Part shown: positions 37,393-44,908 of the stretch, piece by piece
How positions within the stretch are numbered: the first letter of the stretch is position 1
Layout: every line of letters begins with the position of its first letter
Assembly (NCBI GenBank): GCA_016220085.1
Contig: JACRIN010000066.1
Coordinates: 98,525 to 162,524, forward strand
Origin: Planctomycetota bacterium
Lineage (GTDB): Bacteria > Planctomycetota > UBA1135 > GCA-002686595
Length of the DNA: 64,000 nucleotides
Reading direction: 5' to 3'
Notes under the pieces: generated by a model
Told to the model about the DNA's origin: nothing
The model's input: the letters and a program-made list of their open reading frames with translations, nothing else
Database searches by the model: none
Made by a program: the position numbers and the translations under genes

Positions 37393-37434
37393 CGCGCGCC
37401 GCACCGCGAGCTCACCGCTCCTGTGCGGCGCGCG
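37393..37434. terminator. 12-bp inverted repeat between gcvP and the convergent lipoprotein gene
   Basis: CGCGCGCCGCAC (37393-37404) is the exact complement of 37423-37434, with an 18-base loop. It covers the end of the lipoprotein coding sequence and starts 17 bases after the gcvP stop. There is no T run on either side, so a terminator role is weak; it may still block read-through between the two convergent genes. Confidence 0.4.
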
Positions 37435-37981
37435 CTGCGTTCCAAGCGTCCAGGAACGGGGCGACCTGCTCGCGTGGGATGGAGACCGCGCCTCGAACCA
37501 TGCGTTCGCCCCCGGACCAGCGACCCAGGACCTCGAAGCGCACCTCGAGATCGTCTCGAGTCGGCGAGAGCACGGCACTGGGCGTAGCGACATCGTCCTC
37601 TCCCTCCCACGGTTGCCCTTCAAGGTGTTCGTCGGACCACCACCGCGTTCGAACGGTTGTGGTTACCTCGCGGCCGGAACGCACGAGCGCGAGCCGGACC
37701 GCTATGCCCGACTCGCGCGGCCGTCGGTACGACTTGGTGTGGCGTGCGGCGACTTCGAACGCGAGCAGGTCTGCGGTGCAACGCTCGATCTCGACGCCGA
37801 CGGCGTCGCCCGAGAAACTGCCGAAGTAGTCGTCGTACTGGTTCACGGGAATCGGCGCGAACTCCGGAACGGTGGGCGCGACCGCCGCCGGCGCAGGCTC
37901 AGCGACCGGCTGGTCGATCGGTGTCGATTCGCTTCGACATGCGCCCAGCAGCAGCGCGATCGGTAGGACGACTAGACGCAT
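37412..37981 (-). CDS. Putative lipoprotein, one copy of a YDD-x-F-SGD domain
   Basis: The 189-aa protein has a lipobox (LLLGAC) and a Pro/Ala-rich spacer, then a ~130-residue domain with QYDDYFGSFSGDAVGVEIER, ADLLAFEVAARHT and TRWWSDEHLEG. I do not recognise a family. The gene is closely related to the neighbour at 38112-39083: the leader, Cys region and spacer align (ACRSES / ACRTES, QPVAEP / QAVAEP), and even the DNA around the ATG and the SD (GACGAGG) is alike. They are products of tandem duplication. Confidence 0.7.
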   Translation of the reverse strand: MRLVVLPIALLLGACRSESTPIDQPVAEPAPAAVAPTVPEFAPIPVNQYDDYFGSFSGDAVGVEIERCTADLLAFEVAARHTKSYRRPRESGIAVRLALVRSGREVTTTVRTRWWSDEHLEGQPWEGEDDVATPSAVLSPTRDDLEVRFEVLGRWSGGERMVRGAVSIPREQVAPFLDAWNAARAAQER

Positions 37982-38111
37982 GTCGACAGACACCTCGTCG
38001 CTACTTCCGAGTTCAAGGCCGCCGCTCCGAGTCCCGCGCCGCTTGCCATGCGACGAAGAACGGCGTCGCCGCTCCACCGACGACCTCGAAGTGACCGGAA
38101 ACCATCGTGCG

Positions 38112-39083
38112 CTACTCGCGCCATTTCGTCGGAAGGCAGAAACGGACCTCCATGCCGGCGTCCTTCGGTTCGCACGCGATCCAGCCGCCGTCGAGCGTGC
38201 CATCGCCTTCGCGCGGCTCGCCGGCGCTCGACCACCAACGCGTGGTGGCGGACGGAGTTGCGCTCGCACCCTCGAGACGGAACGTGAACCGCACGCCGAC
38301 GCCGGAGTCCGGCGGGCGCCAGCCCATGACGCGACCCTCGAGTTCGACGGCCAACTCTCCTGTGTCGGCCGCGACGACCGTGCAGAAGACATCGCGCTCG
38401 ACATGGTGCGCGAACGCGTCGTCGTACCAGATGGCGCGGGGCGCGAACGCGCGCGGCTGCACGAGCCAGAGCTCGCGGCTCGAAGTACGACCGATCGGCT
38501 TCGCCCTCGCAGCCTCGACGTGCACGGCCGACCCTGCCTCGAAGAACGGCGCAGCACGCTCCACCGTCAAGTGAACGCCTCCGCTCGTCGTGCTCGGACT
38601 GCCCGACCCGGCCGTGCGGAGCACGAAGCGGAGCCCCAACGTCGCCTCGTGCTGCGCGACGAACACGACGCCCTGCTCGACATCAGTCGTGCCGCTGCGC
38701 GGCGCGTTGGTCGGACCGAAGTCCTTCCACCACCGGGAGCTCGCCGATGCCACGAGCTGATTGCCCACTCTCTCCAACCGCACGCGCGACGACACGCCGG
38801 ACGGCGCTGCGGTCGCGCGGAACTCGAACTCGATGGTGTCAGCGTCGCACTCGGTAACCTGGCATTGAAGCTCGTCGCCACTGAACTGGCGGAACACGTC
38901 GTCGTACCACGTCGTCTCCGAGAGCCAGTCGACGGCCTCGACCCGGATCCCAGTCGATTGCTGCGGTTCATCCACGCTGGCGACGGCCGGCGGCGGGGGC
39001 TCAGCGACGGCTTGGTAAGCCGGCCTCGATTCGGTTCGACATGCTGCGACGAGGAGCGCGATCGAAATGAGCGTCAGACGCAT
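38112..39083 (-). CDS. Putative lipoprotein, two copies of the same domain
   Basis: The 323-aa protein has a lipobox (LLVAAC) and the same Pro-rich spacer as its neighbour. The ~140-residue domain occurs twice: first TWYDDVFRQFSGDELQCQVT, then AIWYDDAFAHHVERDVFCTV. Both have a DADTIEFEF / DTGELAVEL strand and a SRWW / TRWW pair. Its function is unknown. The gene is in the same direction as the single-domain copy 130 bases downstream, and both have a Shine-Dalgarno in nearly identical sequence (GACGAGG). No catalytic residues stand out; the aromatic and Asp pairs may bind sugar or a cation (inference). Confidence 0.7.
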   Translation of the reverse strand: MRLTLISIALLVAACRTESRPAYQAVAEPPPPAVASVDEPQQSTGIRVEAVDWLSETTWYDDVFRQFSGDELQCQVTECDADTIEFEFRATAAPSGVSSRVRLERVGNQLVASASSRWWKDFGPTNAPRSGTTDVEQGVVFVAQHEATLGLRFVLRTAGSGSPSTTSGGVHLTVERAAPFFEAGSAVHVEAARAKPIGRTSSRELWLVQPRAFAPRAIWYDDAFAHHVERDVFCTVVAADTGELAVELEGRVMGWRPPDSGVGVRFTFRLEGASATPSATTRWWSSAGEPREGDGTLDGGWIACEPKDAGMEVRFCLPTKWRE

Positions 39084-39099
39084 GCCTACAGATTCCTCG

Positions 39100-39327
39100 T
39101 CACGAGGCATGGTCGTCAACGCCGGGTGCGGGGGTCGCGCGCTTCACGCCGGTCGGCGTCTCGACCCAACCGGGCTCGACGCGGAAGACTCCGTGCGAGT
39201 AGAGGTGCTCGTCCAGATCGTTCGTCGCCTGCGCTTGCTCGAGCCAGAGCTGCCACCACGCGAGCAACTCCTCCCAGCTCAGGTTCGCTAGGTCCAGGTC
39301 CTCTTCGCTCAAGAACTTGTCGCTCAT
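39100..39327 (-). CDS. Small acidic protein, third gene of the NTase-like module
   Basis: The 75-aa protein is acidic at the N-terminus (SDKFLSEEDLDLANLSWEEL) and Trp-rich in the middle (LLAWWQLWLEQAQ), ending in a GVFRVEPGWVETP strand. I do not recognise a family. Its ATG overlaps the stop of the 133-aa gene upstream (ATGA), so the three genes at 39100-40113 form one transcript. It may be an inhibitor or a subunit of the protein upstream (inference). Confidence 0.6.
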   Translation of the reverse strand: MSDKFLSEEDLDLANLSWEELLAWWQLWLEQAQATNDLDEHLYSHGVFRVEPGWVETPTGVKRATPAPGVDDHAS

Positions 39328-39725
39328 CCTGCCACCCGCTCGGGCAGCACGCCCGCCGCGCGCTCCACGATACGCGCATGTGCTTCGCGCAGGGTCAGAC
39401 TCTCGACTTCGCGCGACAGCGTCGGCCAGAAGGCCTCCCACTTGGACATCGCGGCGCGGTAGCTCGCGATCCGACGCGCGGTCACCTCGATCAAGTCGAG
39501 CATCTCCAGCTGGAGCGCCTCGGCCAGCGCGCGTCGGTCGGCGCCGATCCGCGCGAGCAACGGGCGCTCCGCGACGAGCGCCGGCACGAGCGCCGGATGC
39601 TCGCGCGCGAGCTCGATCAGATCCTCCGCGCTGCGCGAGTACAGCAAGCGATCCCGCGGGTCAGGCATCTTGCGCGCGAGCTCGCCGATGAACGGATAGT
39701 CCTTCTGGCGGTCGGTCTTCTTCAT
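39324..39725 (-). CDS. Helical protein, second gene of the NTase-like module
   Basis: The 133-aa protein begins MKKTDRQKDYPFIGELARKM and is then almost wholly helical (RDRLLYSRSAEDLIELAR, EALQLEMLDLIEVTARRIAS, WEAFWPTLSREVES). The family is not one I can name. The opening is Lys/Asp-rich and looks conserved, so the longer start is preferred although it overlaps the upstream gene by 65 bases. Its end overlaps the 75-aa gene by ATGA. Pairing of a nucleotidyltransferase-like protein with a helical partner resembles minimal NTase/HEPN modules, but no HEPN R-x4-H motif is present. Confidence 0.6.
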   Translation of the reverse strand: MKKTDRQKDYPFIGELARKMPDPRDRLLYSRSAEDLIELAREHPALVPALVAERPLLARIGADRRALAEALQLEMLDLIEVTARRIASYRAAMSKWEAFWPTLSREVESLTLREAHARIVERAAGVLPERVAG

Positions 39726-40113
39726 CGCGGCCCAGGATCCGCGCTCCGGTGAACGGCGGATCTCGCCCCTCCAACTCGAGCCACATGCGCGCCAAGTCCT
39801 CGGCGCCGACGCGCGGCGGCCTCGTCATGAAGTCGGTGCGCACGCGAACGCCCGCGTGCTGGAACTCGAAGTGCGCGCTCCAGCCGCCGACCAGCCAGCG
39901 CAAGTCGAGCGGCGCGCCGAAGCGATAGCGCGCTCCGCGTCTTTCGAGCACTCCGAGCACGTGCTCGAGAGTCGCGGCATCCTCACGCAGGATCCAGTCG
40001 CCGTCCTTGCTCGCGATGGCGAGGCGATGGAGCACCGCAGCCTGACCACTGCAGATCACTGCCCGGAGCCGGCCGACGTTGAACTCGCGCGTGAGGTCGA
40101 GATAGACAGTCAC
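39661..40113 (-). CDS. Nucleotidyltransferase-like protein, first gene of a three-gene module
   Basis: The 150-aa product has S22-G23, then 13 residues, then D37-G38-D39-W40 (SGQAAVLHRLAIASKDGDW), which fits the loose G-S/G and D-x-D layout of the nucleotidyltransferase fold. A third Asp, D94, lies in VRVRTDFMTRPPRV. The strand GGWSAHFEFQHAG comes between. The position after the first Asp is Gly, not hydrophobic, so the match is not classical. The 3' end overlaps the 133-aa gene by 65 bases, unusually long; the tail DEEDRPPEGLSVHRRARAQ has little character and may not be conserved. The promoter should be upstream of 40113. Confidence 0.6.
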   Translation of the reverse strand: MTVYLDLTREFNVGRLRAVICSGQAAVLHRLAIASKDGDWILREDAATLEHVLGVLERRGARYRFGAPLDLRWLVGGWSAHFEFQHAGVRVRTDFMTRPPRVGAEDLARMWLELEGRDPPFTGARILGRDEEDRPPEGLSVHRRARAQDA

Positions 40114-40207
40114 TACGCGATCAGGCTAACCGCGGCGACGACGAACGCCAGACCGTGTGGGCGCCGACCGCTCGGTCGGTAGCGCTCGCCGCGGCCGAGC
40201 GCCGGAC

Positions 40208-41749
40208 TCAGTCGACGTGCGCGACGACGCGCTCGTCGCCCATCTGCAGCTTGGTCGACATGCGCTGCACGACCTTCGCGCCCAGCGATCCCGCGACGCG
40301 GATGAAGCCTTTCGTCGCGATGCGCGTGCTGAAGTCGACCGGCCCCCAACGCTTCACGCGACCGAGGCCGCGCGCCTTGTTGTAGAGCTGGTTCTGCTCG
40401 GTGACCATCCATTCGGAATACAGCATGTACATCGCGAGCAACGGCTTGCGCATCCAGCGCTTGTGCACCGTCTTGCGCGCGAGCGGCATCAAGCGCGGAT
40501 AGCGCACAAGCAGCGGGAACCACTTGTGCAGGTTCTCGATCGCGTGCTTGTCGGGCACGTCGATCGTCGCATCCCGGTTGAATTGTGAGGGGAACTGGTC
40601 GAGCTCGGCGACCGCGATGCCCATGTTCTTCGTGATCTCGTTGAGCTCGAACTCCGGGTACGGCTGGACGATCGAGCACAGCGGGTGGTCCACCTTGCAC
40701 TCGATGTTGAGCCTGACGGTCTCGAAGTCGTCTTCCAGCGAACCGCCGGGCCCGCCGAGCATGTTCAGCGAGCCCAGTCGGATCCCGTACTTCTTGATCC
40801 AGCCCGACGCATCGACGAGCTGTCGACGTTCGGTGTTCTTCTTGAACACCTCGTTGCGCACGTAGTCGTTCGCGGCCTCGAAGGCGATGCGGGCGTAGAC
40901 GCAGCCGGCGCTCTTGAGCTGCGCGATGTGCTCCTCCTTGGTGAGGTTCGCCATCAGGATGACGTCGAACGGGAGCCCGACTTCGCGCGGCCAGCGTTCG
41001 CAGAACTCGGCGAGCCAGCTCGAGCTGATGTTGAAGATGTCGTCGAGGAAATGGACGAACTCGAGCGGGTACTCGGCGCGCATGCGCTGCACTTCCTCGA
41101 TCACGTGGCTGACCGAGCGCTTGCGGACGTAGTCGCTGTTCTTGGCACCGTAGATCTTGTTCTTCCACGCGTGGTGGAAGCAGAACGTGCAGAGCATCGG
41201 ACAGCCGCGTTGCGTCACGACGACCTTGCGCGGACTGTTGCGATAGAGCGGCTGCGCGTCGTAGATCAGCGCCCGGTCGGGGAAGCCCAGCGAATCGAGG
41301 TCGCGCACCAGCGGCCGCACCGGGTTCTTGTGGATCGTGCCGTCCGCGTCCGCCCACGCGAGGTTCGCGATTCCTCGCCAGTCGCGCTTCTCCTGGAGCG
41401 TGTTCAGGAGCTCGACGACCGTCTCTTCTCCTTCGCCGATGCAGAGCGCGTCGACGCCTTTCTCGCGTGCGCTTTCCGGGACGAACGTGACGTGCGGCCC
41501 GCCCATCAGCGAGAAGAAGTCGAACTTCGACTTCAGGAAGCGATTGACGTCGAAGATCGGCCGGTGGTTGCCGGTCATCAGCGACCACGTGATCACGTCG
41601 GGCTGGTATTCGCGGATCTTCTGCAGCCAACGCACGTCGGGCAGACAGATCGCGCGCATCTCGTGGCCGGCGTTCTTCACCGCCCGAGAGAGGTACATGG
41701 GCCCGATCATTTCCTGCGGCAGCGTGCGCGTGATGTGGAGGACTTTCAT
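40208..41749 (-). CDS. B12-binding radical SAM protein, second copy
   Basis: The 513-aa protein has a cobalamin-binding N-terminal domain (LHITRTLPQEMIGPMYLSRA, VITWSLMTGNHRPIF, FFSLMGGPHVTFVPESA) and a radical SAM domain with CPMLCTFC (CxxxCxxC) near residue 190. Further motifs FVHFLDDIFNISSSWLAEFC and LNMLGGPGGSLEDDFE are typical of the BchE-like group. A C-terminal helical tail (KTVHKRWMRKPLLAMYMLYS) resembles the protein at 9867-11267, which shares this architecture. Its substrate is not known. The start is the ATG beginning MKVLHITRT; the upstream extension is not conserved. Confidence 0.85.
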   Translation of the reverse strand: MKVLHITRTLPQEMIGPMYLSRAVKNAGHEMRAICLPDVRWLQKIREYQPDVITWSLMTGNHRPIFDVNRFLKSKFDFFSLMGGPHVTFVPESAREKGVDALCIGEGEETVVELLNTLQEKRDWRGIANLAWADADGTIHKNPVRPLVRDLDSLGFPDRALIYDAQPLYRNSPRKVVVTQRGCPMLCTFCFHHAWKNKIYGAKNSDYVRKRSVSHVIEEVQRMRAEYPLEFVHFLDDIFNISSSWLAEFCERWPREVGLPFDVILMANLTKEEHIAQLKSAGCVYARIAFEAANDYVRNEVFKKNTERRQLVDASGWIKKYGIRLGSLNMLGGPGGSLEDDFETVRLNIECKVDHPLCSIVQPYPEFELNEITKNMGIAVAELDQFPSQFNRDATIDVPDKHAIENLHKWFPLLVRYPRLMPLARKTVHKRWMRKPLLAMYMLYSEWMVTEQNQLYNKARGLGRVKRWGPVDFSTRIATKGFIRVAGSLGAKVVQRMSTKLQMGDERVVAHVD

Positions 41750-42580
41750 GGTGCGGAGCGAGTGGTGGCAGGAGTGCGGCGAATCGTGGGCTCGAGCGAT
41801 CCATCGACTGATCGCGCGTTCACACCCGACCTTAACCGGCAGGCCTCGCTCGTGGCGTGCACTCGGTGTCGCGCGCATAACGTCGATGCTCGCACACTCG
41901 CACCTGTTCGTAAGCGACGACGCGACGCATGCGCACTTGAGCGAAGCGCGCGGTTCGCGGCGAGCTCTCGTCGTCGAGGCGCCTCACGCGCGAACCGCGC
42001 GCTCGCGCAGCACGTCGGAAGCAGTGGGAGCTCGGTGCGCACGCGAACACTCGGCCGCCGACGCTCGATGCGCGCTCCGCCGCGGACCGAACCGCGAGGG
42101 CGACACGGTGCCGACGAACGAACACGATCGATGACTCGCCGACGCGTCGGCGCGCCCCGTGCAGCACGAACGCGGTGGTCACGCGCGCCGCCCCCCTTCC
42201 TGTGTACTGACACGACGTGCGACCGCGGACCGCGCCCGACGCGCTCGCCCGACGCGCTCGCCCGACGTCGCGCCCGACGTCGCGCCCGACGTCGCGCCCG
42301 ACGTCGCGCCCGATGTCGAGCCCGATGTCGAGCCCGATGTCGAGCCCGATGTCGCGCCCGATGTCGCGCCCGATGTCGAGCCACACGTCGAGGCACACGT
42401 CGAGGCACACGTCGAGGCACATGACGGGCCGCTCGATCGCGTCGGCCGCGCGTGGGCTCGGTCGAGCTCCGTGCACACGACTCACCTCACGAGCATGCTC
42501 GCCAAAGGTCGCGACGTCCCCTGCGGATGCCGACCTGGAGAGTAGACTCTCCCGCCGCCTGCGCGGCGCGCAGGGCCGAG
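41750..42580. other. Long intergenic region before rtcB
   Basis: This is the longest gene-free stretch in the window (831 bases). It must carry the promoters of the divergent radical SAM and rtcB genes. The only clear structure is the 12-bp tandem repeat at 42267-42422. Several frames are open in it on both strands, but they cross the repeat as low-complexity peptide (for example APDV repeats) and lack good starts or family-like sequence. Confidence 0.5.
42267..42422. repeat. 12-bp tandem repeat, 13 units in graded variants
   Basis: The units are in order: GTCGCGCCCGAC (3), GTCGCGCCCGAT (1), GTCGAGCCCGAT (3), GTCGCGCCCGAT (2), GTCGAGCCACAC (1), GTCGAGGCACAC (2) and GTCGAGGCACAT (1). Neighbouring units are most alike, as expected for growth by slippage with later point changes. 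A 13-bp doublet (GCGCTCGCCCGAC) precedes the array. Because 12 is a multiple of three, all frames stay open through it. Confidence 0.9.
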
Positions 42581-43807
42581 ATGACCGACGGCAACTACCT
42601 CCAAATCGACAGCGAGCACGGCGTACCCATCAAGGCCTGGGTGCGCGGTGTCGCGTTCGACGAGCAGTCGAAGACGCAGCTCGCCAACGTTGCGTCGCTC
42701 TCGATCGTGCACAAGTGGGTCGCCGCGATGCCCGACGTGCACTTCGGGATCGGCGCGACCGTCGGGAGCGTGATCCCGACGTTGCGCGCGATCATCCCGG
42801 CCGCCGTCGGCGTCGACATCGGGTGCGGGATGATGGCGACGAAGACGACGCTCACGGCGAGCGACCTGCCCGACGACCTGAAGGGCATGCGCTCGGCGAT
42901 CGAGAAGGCCGTCCCCCACGGTCGCGAAGTCGGCCGCGGACGCGATCCGGGCTCGTGGGGCAATCCGCCGCCGCGCGTCGAGACGGCGTGGAGCGAGCTC
43001 GAGGACGACTTCACGCGCATCGCCTCGAAGCACCGCGCGGTCGCCGGCGCGAACACCGTCGTGCACCTCGGCACGCTCGGCACCGGCAACCACTTCATCG
43101 AGGTCTGCCTCGACGAAAGCGACGCCGTATGGTTCCTGCTGCACTCGGGCTCGCGCGGGATCGGCAACAAGATCGGCTCGTACTTCATCGAGCTAGCGCG
43201 CCGGGACATGGGCGCGGCGCTCGGCAACCTGCCCGATCGCGACCTCGCGTACTTGAAGGAAGGCACCGAGCACTTCGACGACTACGTCGAGGCGGTCGGC
43301 TGGGCGCAGCGCTTCGCCTCGACCAACCGTCGCCTGATGATGCGCGCGATCGTCGAAGCGGTGAAGAGCGATCGACGCCTGCCCAAGTTCCAATCCGACG
43401 TGATGGCGGTCAACTGCCACCACAACTACGTGCAGCGCGAGTTCCACTACGGCGAGCACGTCTTCGTCACGCGCAAAGGCGCGGTGCGTGCCGGGCTCGG
43501 AGAGCTCGGCATCATCCCGGGCTCGATGGGCGCCGCGACGTACATCGTGCGCGGCAAGGGCAACCCGGAGAGTTTCGAGAGTTGCAGCCACGGCGCCGGC
43601 CGCGCGATGTCGCGCAACCAAGCGCGGCAGACGTTCACGCTGACCGATCACAAGCGCATGACCGCGCACGTCGAATGCCGCAAGGACAAGGACGTGATCG
43701 ACGAGACGCCCGCCGCCTACAAGCCGATCGACGCAGTGATGGCGGCGCAGACCGATCTCGTCGAAGTCGTGCACACGCTGCGGCAAGTCGTGTGCGTCAA
43801 GGGCTGA
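42581..43807 (+). CDS. rtcB: RtcB RNA ligase
   Basis: The 408-aa protein joins RNA 2',3'-cyclic phosphate or 3'-phosphate ends to 5'-OH ends using GTP and Mn. Motifs are in order: MPDVHFGIGATVGSVIPT, AVGVDIGCGM, GNHFIEVCLDE, LHSGSRGIGNKIG, NCHHNYVQREFHYGE and the guanylated His in ESCSHGAGRAMSR, here H337. All metal and nucleotide ligands are visible. Length is typical of the short bacterial form. It is followed after 19 bases by rtcA. No rtcR sigma-54 regulator is present in the window. Confidence 0.95.
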   Translation: MTDGNYLQIDSEHGVPIKAWVRGVAFDEQSKTQLANVASLSIVHKWVAAMPDVHFGIGATVGSVIPTLRAIIPAAVGVDIGCGMMATKTTLTASDLPDDLKGMRSAIEKAVPHGREVGRGRDPGSWGNPPPRVETAWSELEDDFTRIASKHRAVAGANTVVHLGTLGTGNHFIEVCLDESDAVWFLLHSGSRGIGNKIGSYFIELARRDMGAALGNLPDRDLAYLKEGTEHFDDYVEAVGWAQRFASTNRRLMMRAIVEAVKSDRRLPKFQSDVMAVNCHHNYVQREFHYGEHVFVTRKGAVRAGLGELGIIPGSMGAATYIVRGKGNPESFESCSHGAGRAMSRNQARQTFTLTDHKRMTAHVECRKDKDVIDETPAAYKPIDAVMAAQTDLVEVVHTLRQVVCVKG

Positions 43808-43826
43808 CGCTCGGCGCTCGGCGGCG

Positions 43827-44864
43827 ATGAGCGCGATCCTCGAACTCGACGGCTCGTCCGGCGAAGGCGGCGGCCAGATCCTGCGCACGGCGCTCGCACT
43901 GTCGCTTTCGACGCGCACTCCGTTCCGCGTGCACTCGATCCGCGCGAAACGCGCCAATCCCGGGCTCCAGCGCCAGCACCTGACCTGCGTGCTCGCCGCG
44001 CAGGCGATTTCGAACGCGACGGTCGCCGGCGCGGTGCTCGGTTCGCGCGAGCTCGTCTTCGAGCCCGGCGAGGTGCGCCCGGGCGACTATCGCTTCGACG
44101 TCGGCAGCGCGGGCAGCACGTGTCTCGTCGCGCAGACGATCTTGCCGGCGCTGTGGTCTGCGAGCGCGAGCTCGCGGCTCGAGCTGATCGGCGGAACGCA
44201 CAACCCGGCGGCGCCGTGCTTCGATTTCCTCGCTCGCGCGTTCTTCCCGGCGCTCGCGCGCTTCGGTCTGCGCGTGCGCGGCGAGCTCCTGCGCCACGGC
44301 TTCTACCCGAAGGGCGGCGGACAAATCGTCGTCCTGGTCGAGCCCGCGGTGCCGCGGCCGATCGAGTGGCTCGACGCCGGCGCGCCGCGACGCACCAGCG
44401 CCCGCGTGCTGCTCGCCGGGCTCGACGCGTCGATCGCCGAGCGCGAGCGGCACGGAATCGTCAACCACCGTCGCTTCCAACGCGCCAAGGTCTCGATCGA
44501 GGCCGTCGAATGCGACGGTCCCGGCAACGCGGTGCTGCTCGAGGTCGAGCGCGAGCACGCGACCGAGCTCTGCGCGTCGATCGGCGGCCGCGGCGTGCGA
44601 GCGGAGATCGTCGCGCGGCACGCGCTCGAAGCCGCCGAACGCTGGCTCGACGCCGACGTGCCGGTCGGCGAGCACCTCGCGGACCAACTGCTCTTGCCGC
44701 TCGCGCTCGCCGGCGGCGGCGCGTTCCGCACCCTGCCGCCGACCGAGCACACGCGCACCAACGCCGCGGTGATCGCCCGCTTCCTGCCGGTCAGGCTCGA
44801 ACTCGAGCCCGAGGGCGACCGTTCCGCCCTCGTCCGCGTGGTGCGCGCGGTTGCGAGCGAGTGA
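43827..44864 (+). CDS. rtcA: RNA 3'-terminal phosphate cyclase
   Basis: The 345-aa protein converts an RNA 3'-phosphate to the 2',3'-cyclic phosphate using ATP. Motifs: DGSSGEGGGQILRTALALS at the N-terminus, RRTSARVLLAGLD, RHGFYPKGGGQ (seen as GFYPKGGG, about 157-166) and the catalytic His in PPTEHTRTNAAV, H308, matching His309 of the E. coli enzyme. Its product is the RtcB substrate, so the two genes form an RNA repair operon. Start ATG 43827 gives the conserved N-terminus directly. Confidence 0.95.
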   Translation: MSAILELDGSSGEGGGQILRTALALSLSTRTPFRVHSIRAKRANPGLQRQHLTCVLAAQAISNATVAGAVLGSRELVFEPGEVRPGDYRFDVGSAGSTCLVAQTILPALWSASASSRLELIGGTHNPAAPCFDFLARAFFPALARFGLRVRGELLRHGFYPKGGGQIVVLVEPAVPRPIEWLDAGAPRRTSARVLLAGLDASIAERERHGIVNHRRFQRAKVSIEAVECDGPGNAVLLEVEREHATELCASIGGRGVRAEIVARHALEAAERWLDADVPVGEHLADQLLLPLALAGGGAFRTLPPTEHTRTNAAVIARFLPVRLELEPEGDRSALVRVVRAVASE

Positions 44865-44908
44865 GCTCGCGCCTACCCTCTTCCGACCCGCGCTCCGAGC
44901 TCCGACGC

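Noticed and set aside
42159-42545. Possible gene encoding APDV/EPDV tetrapeptide repeats through the 12-bp array
   Set aside because: No ribosome binding site, several frames equally open on both strands, and the part outside the repeat has no protein character.
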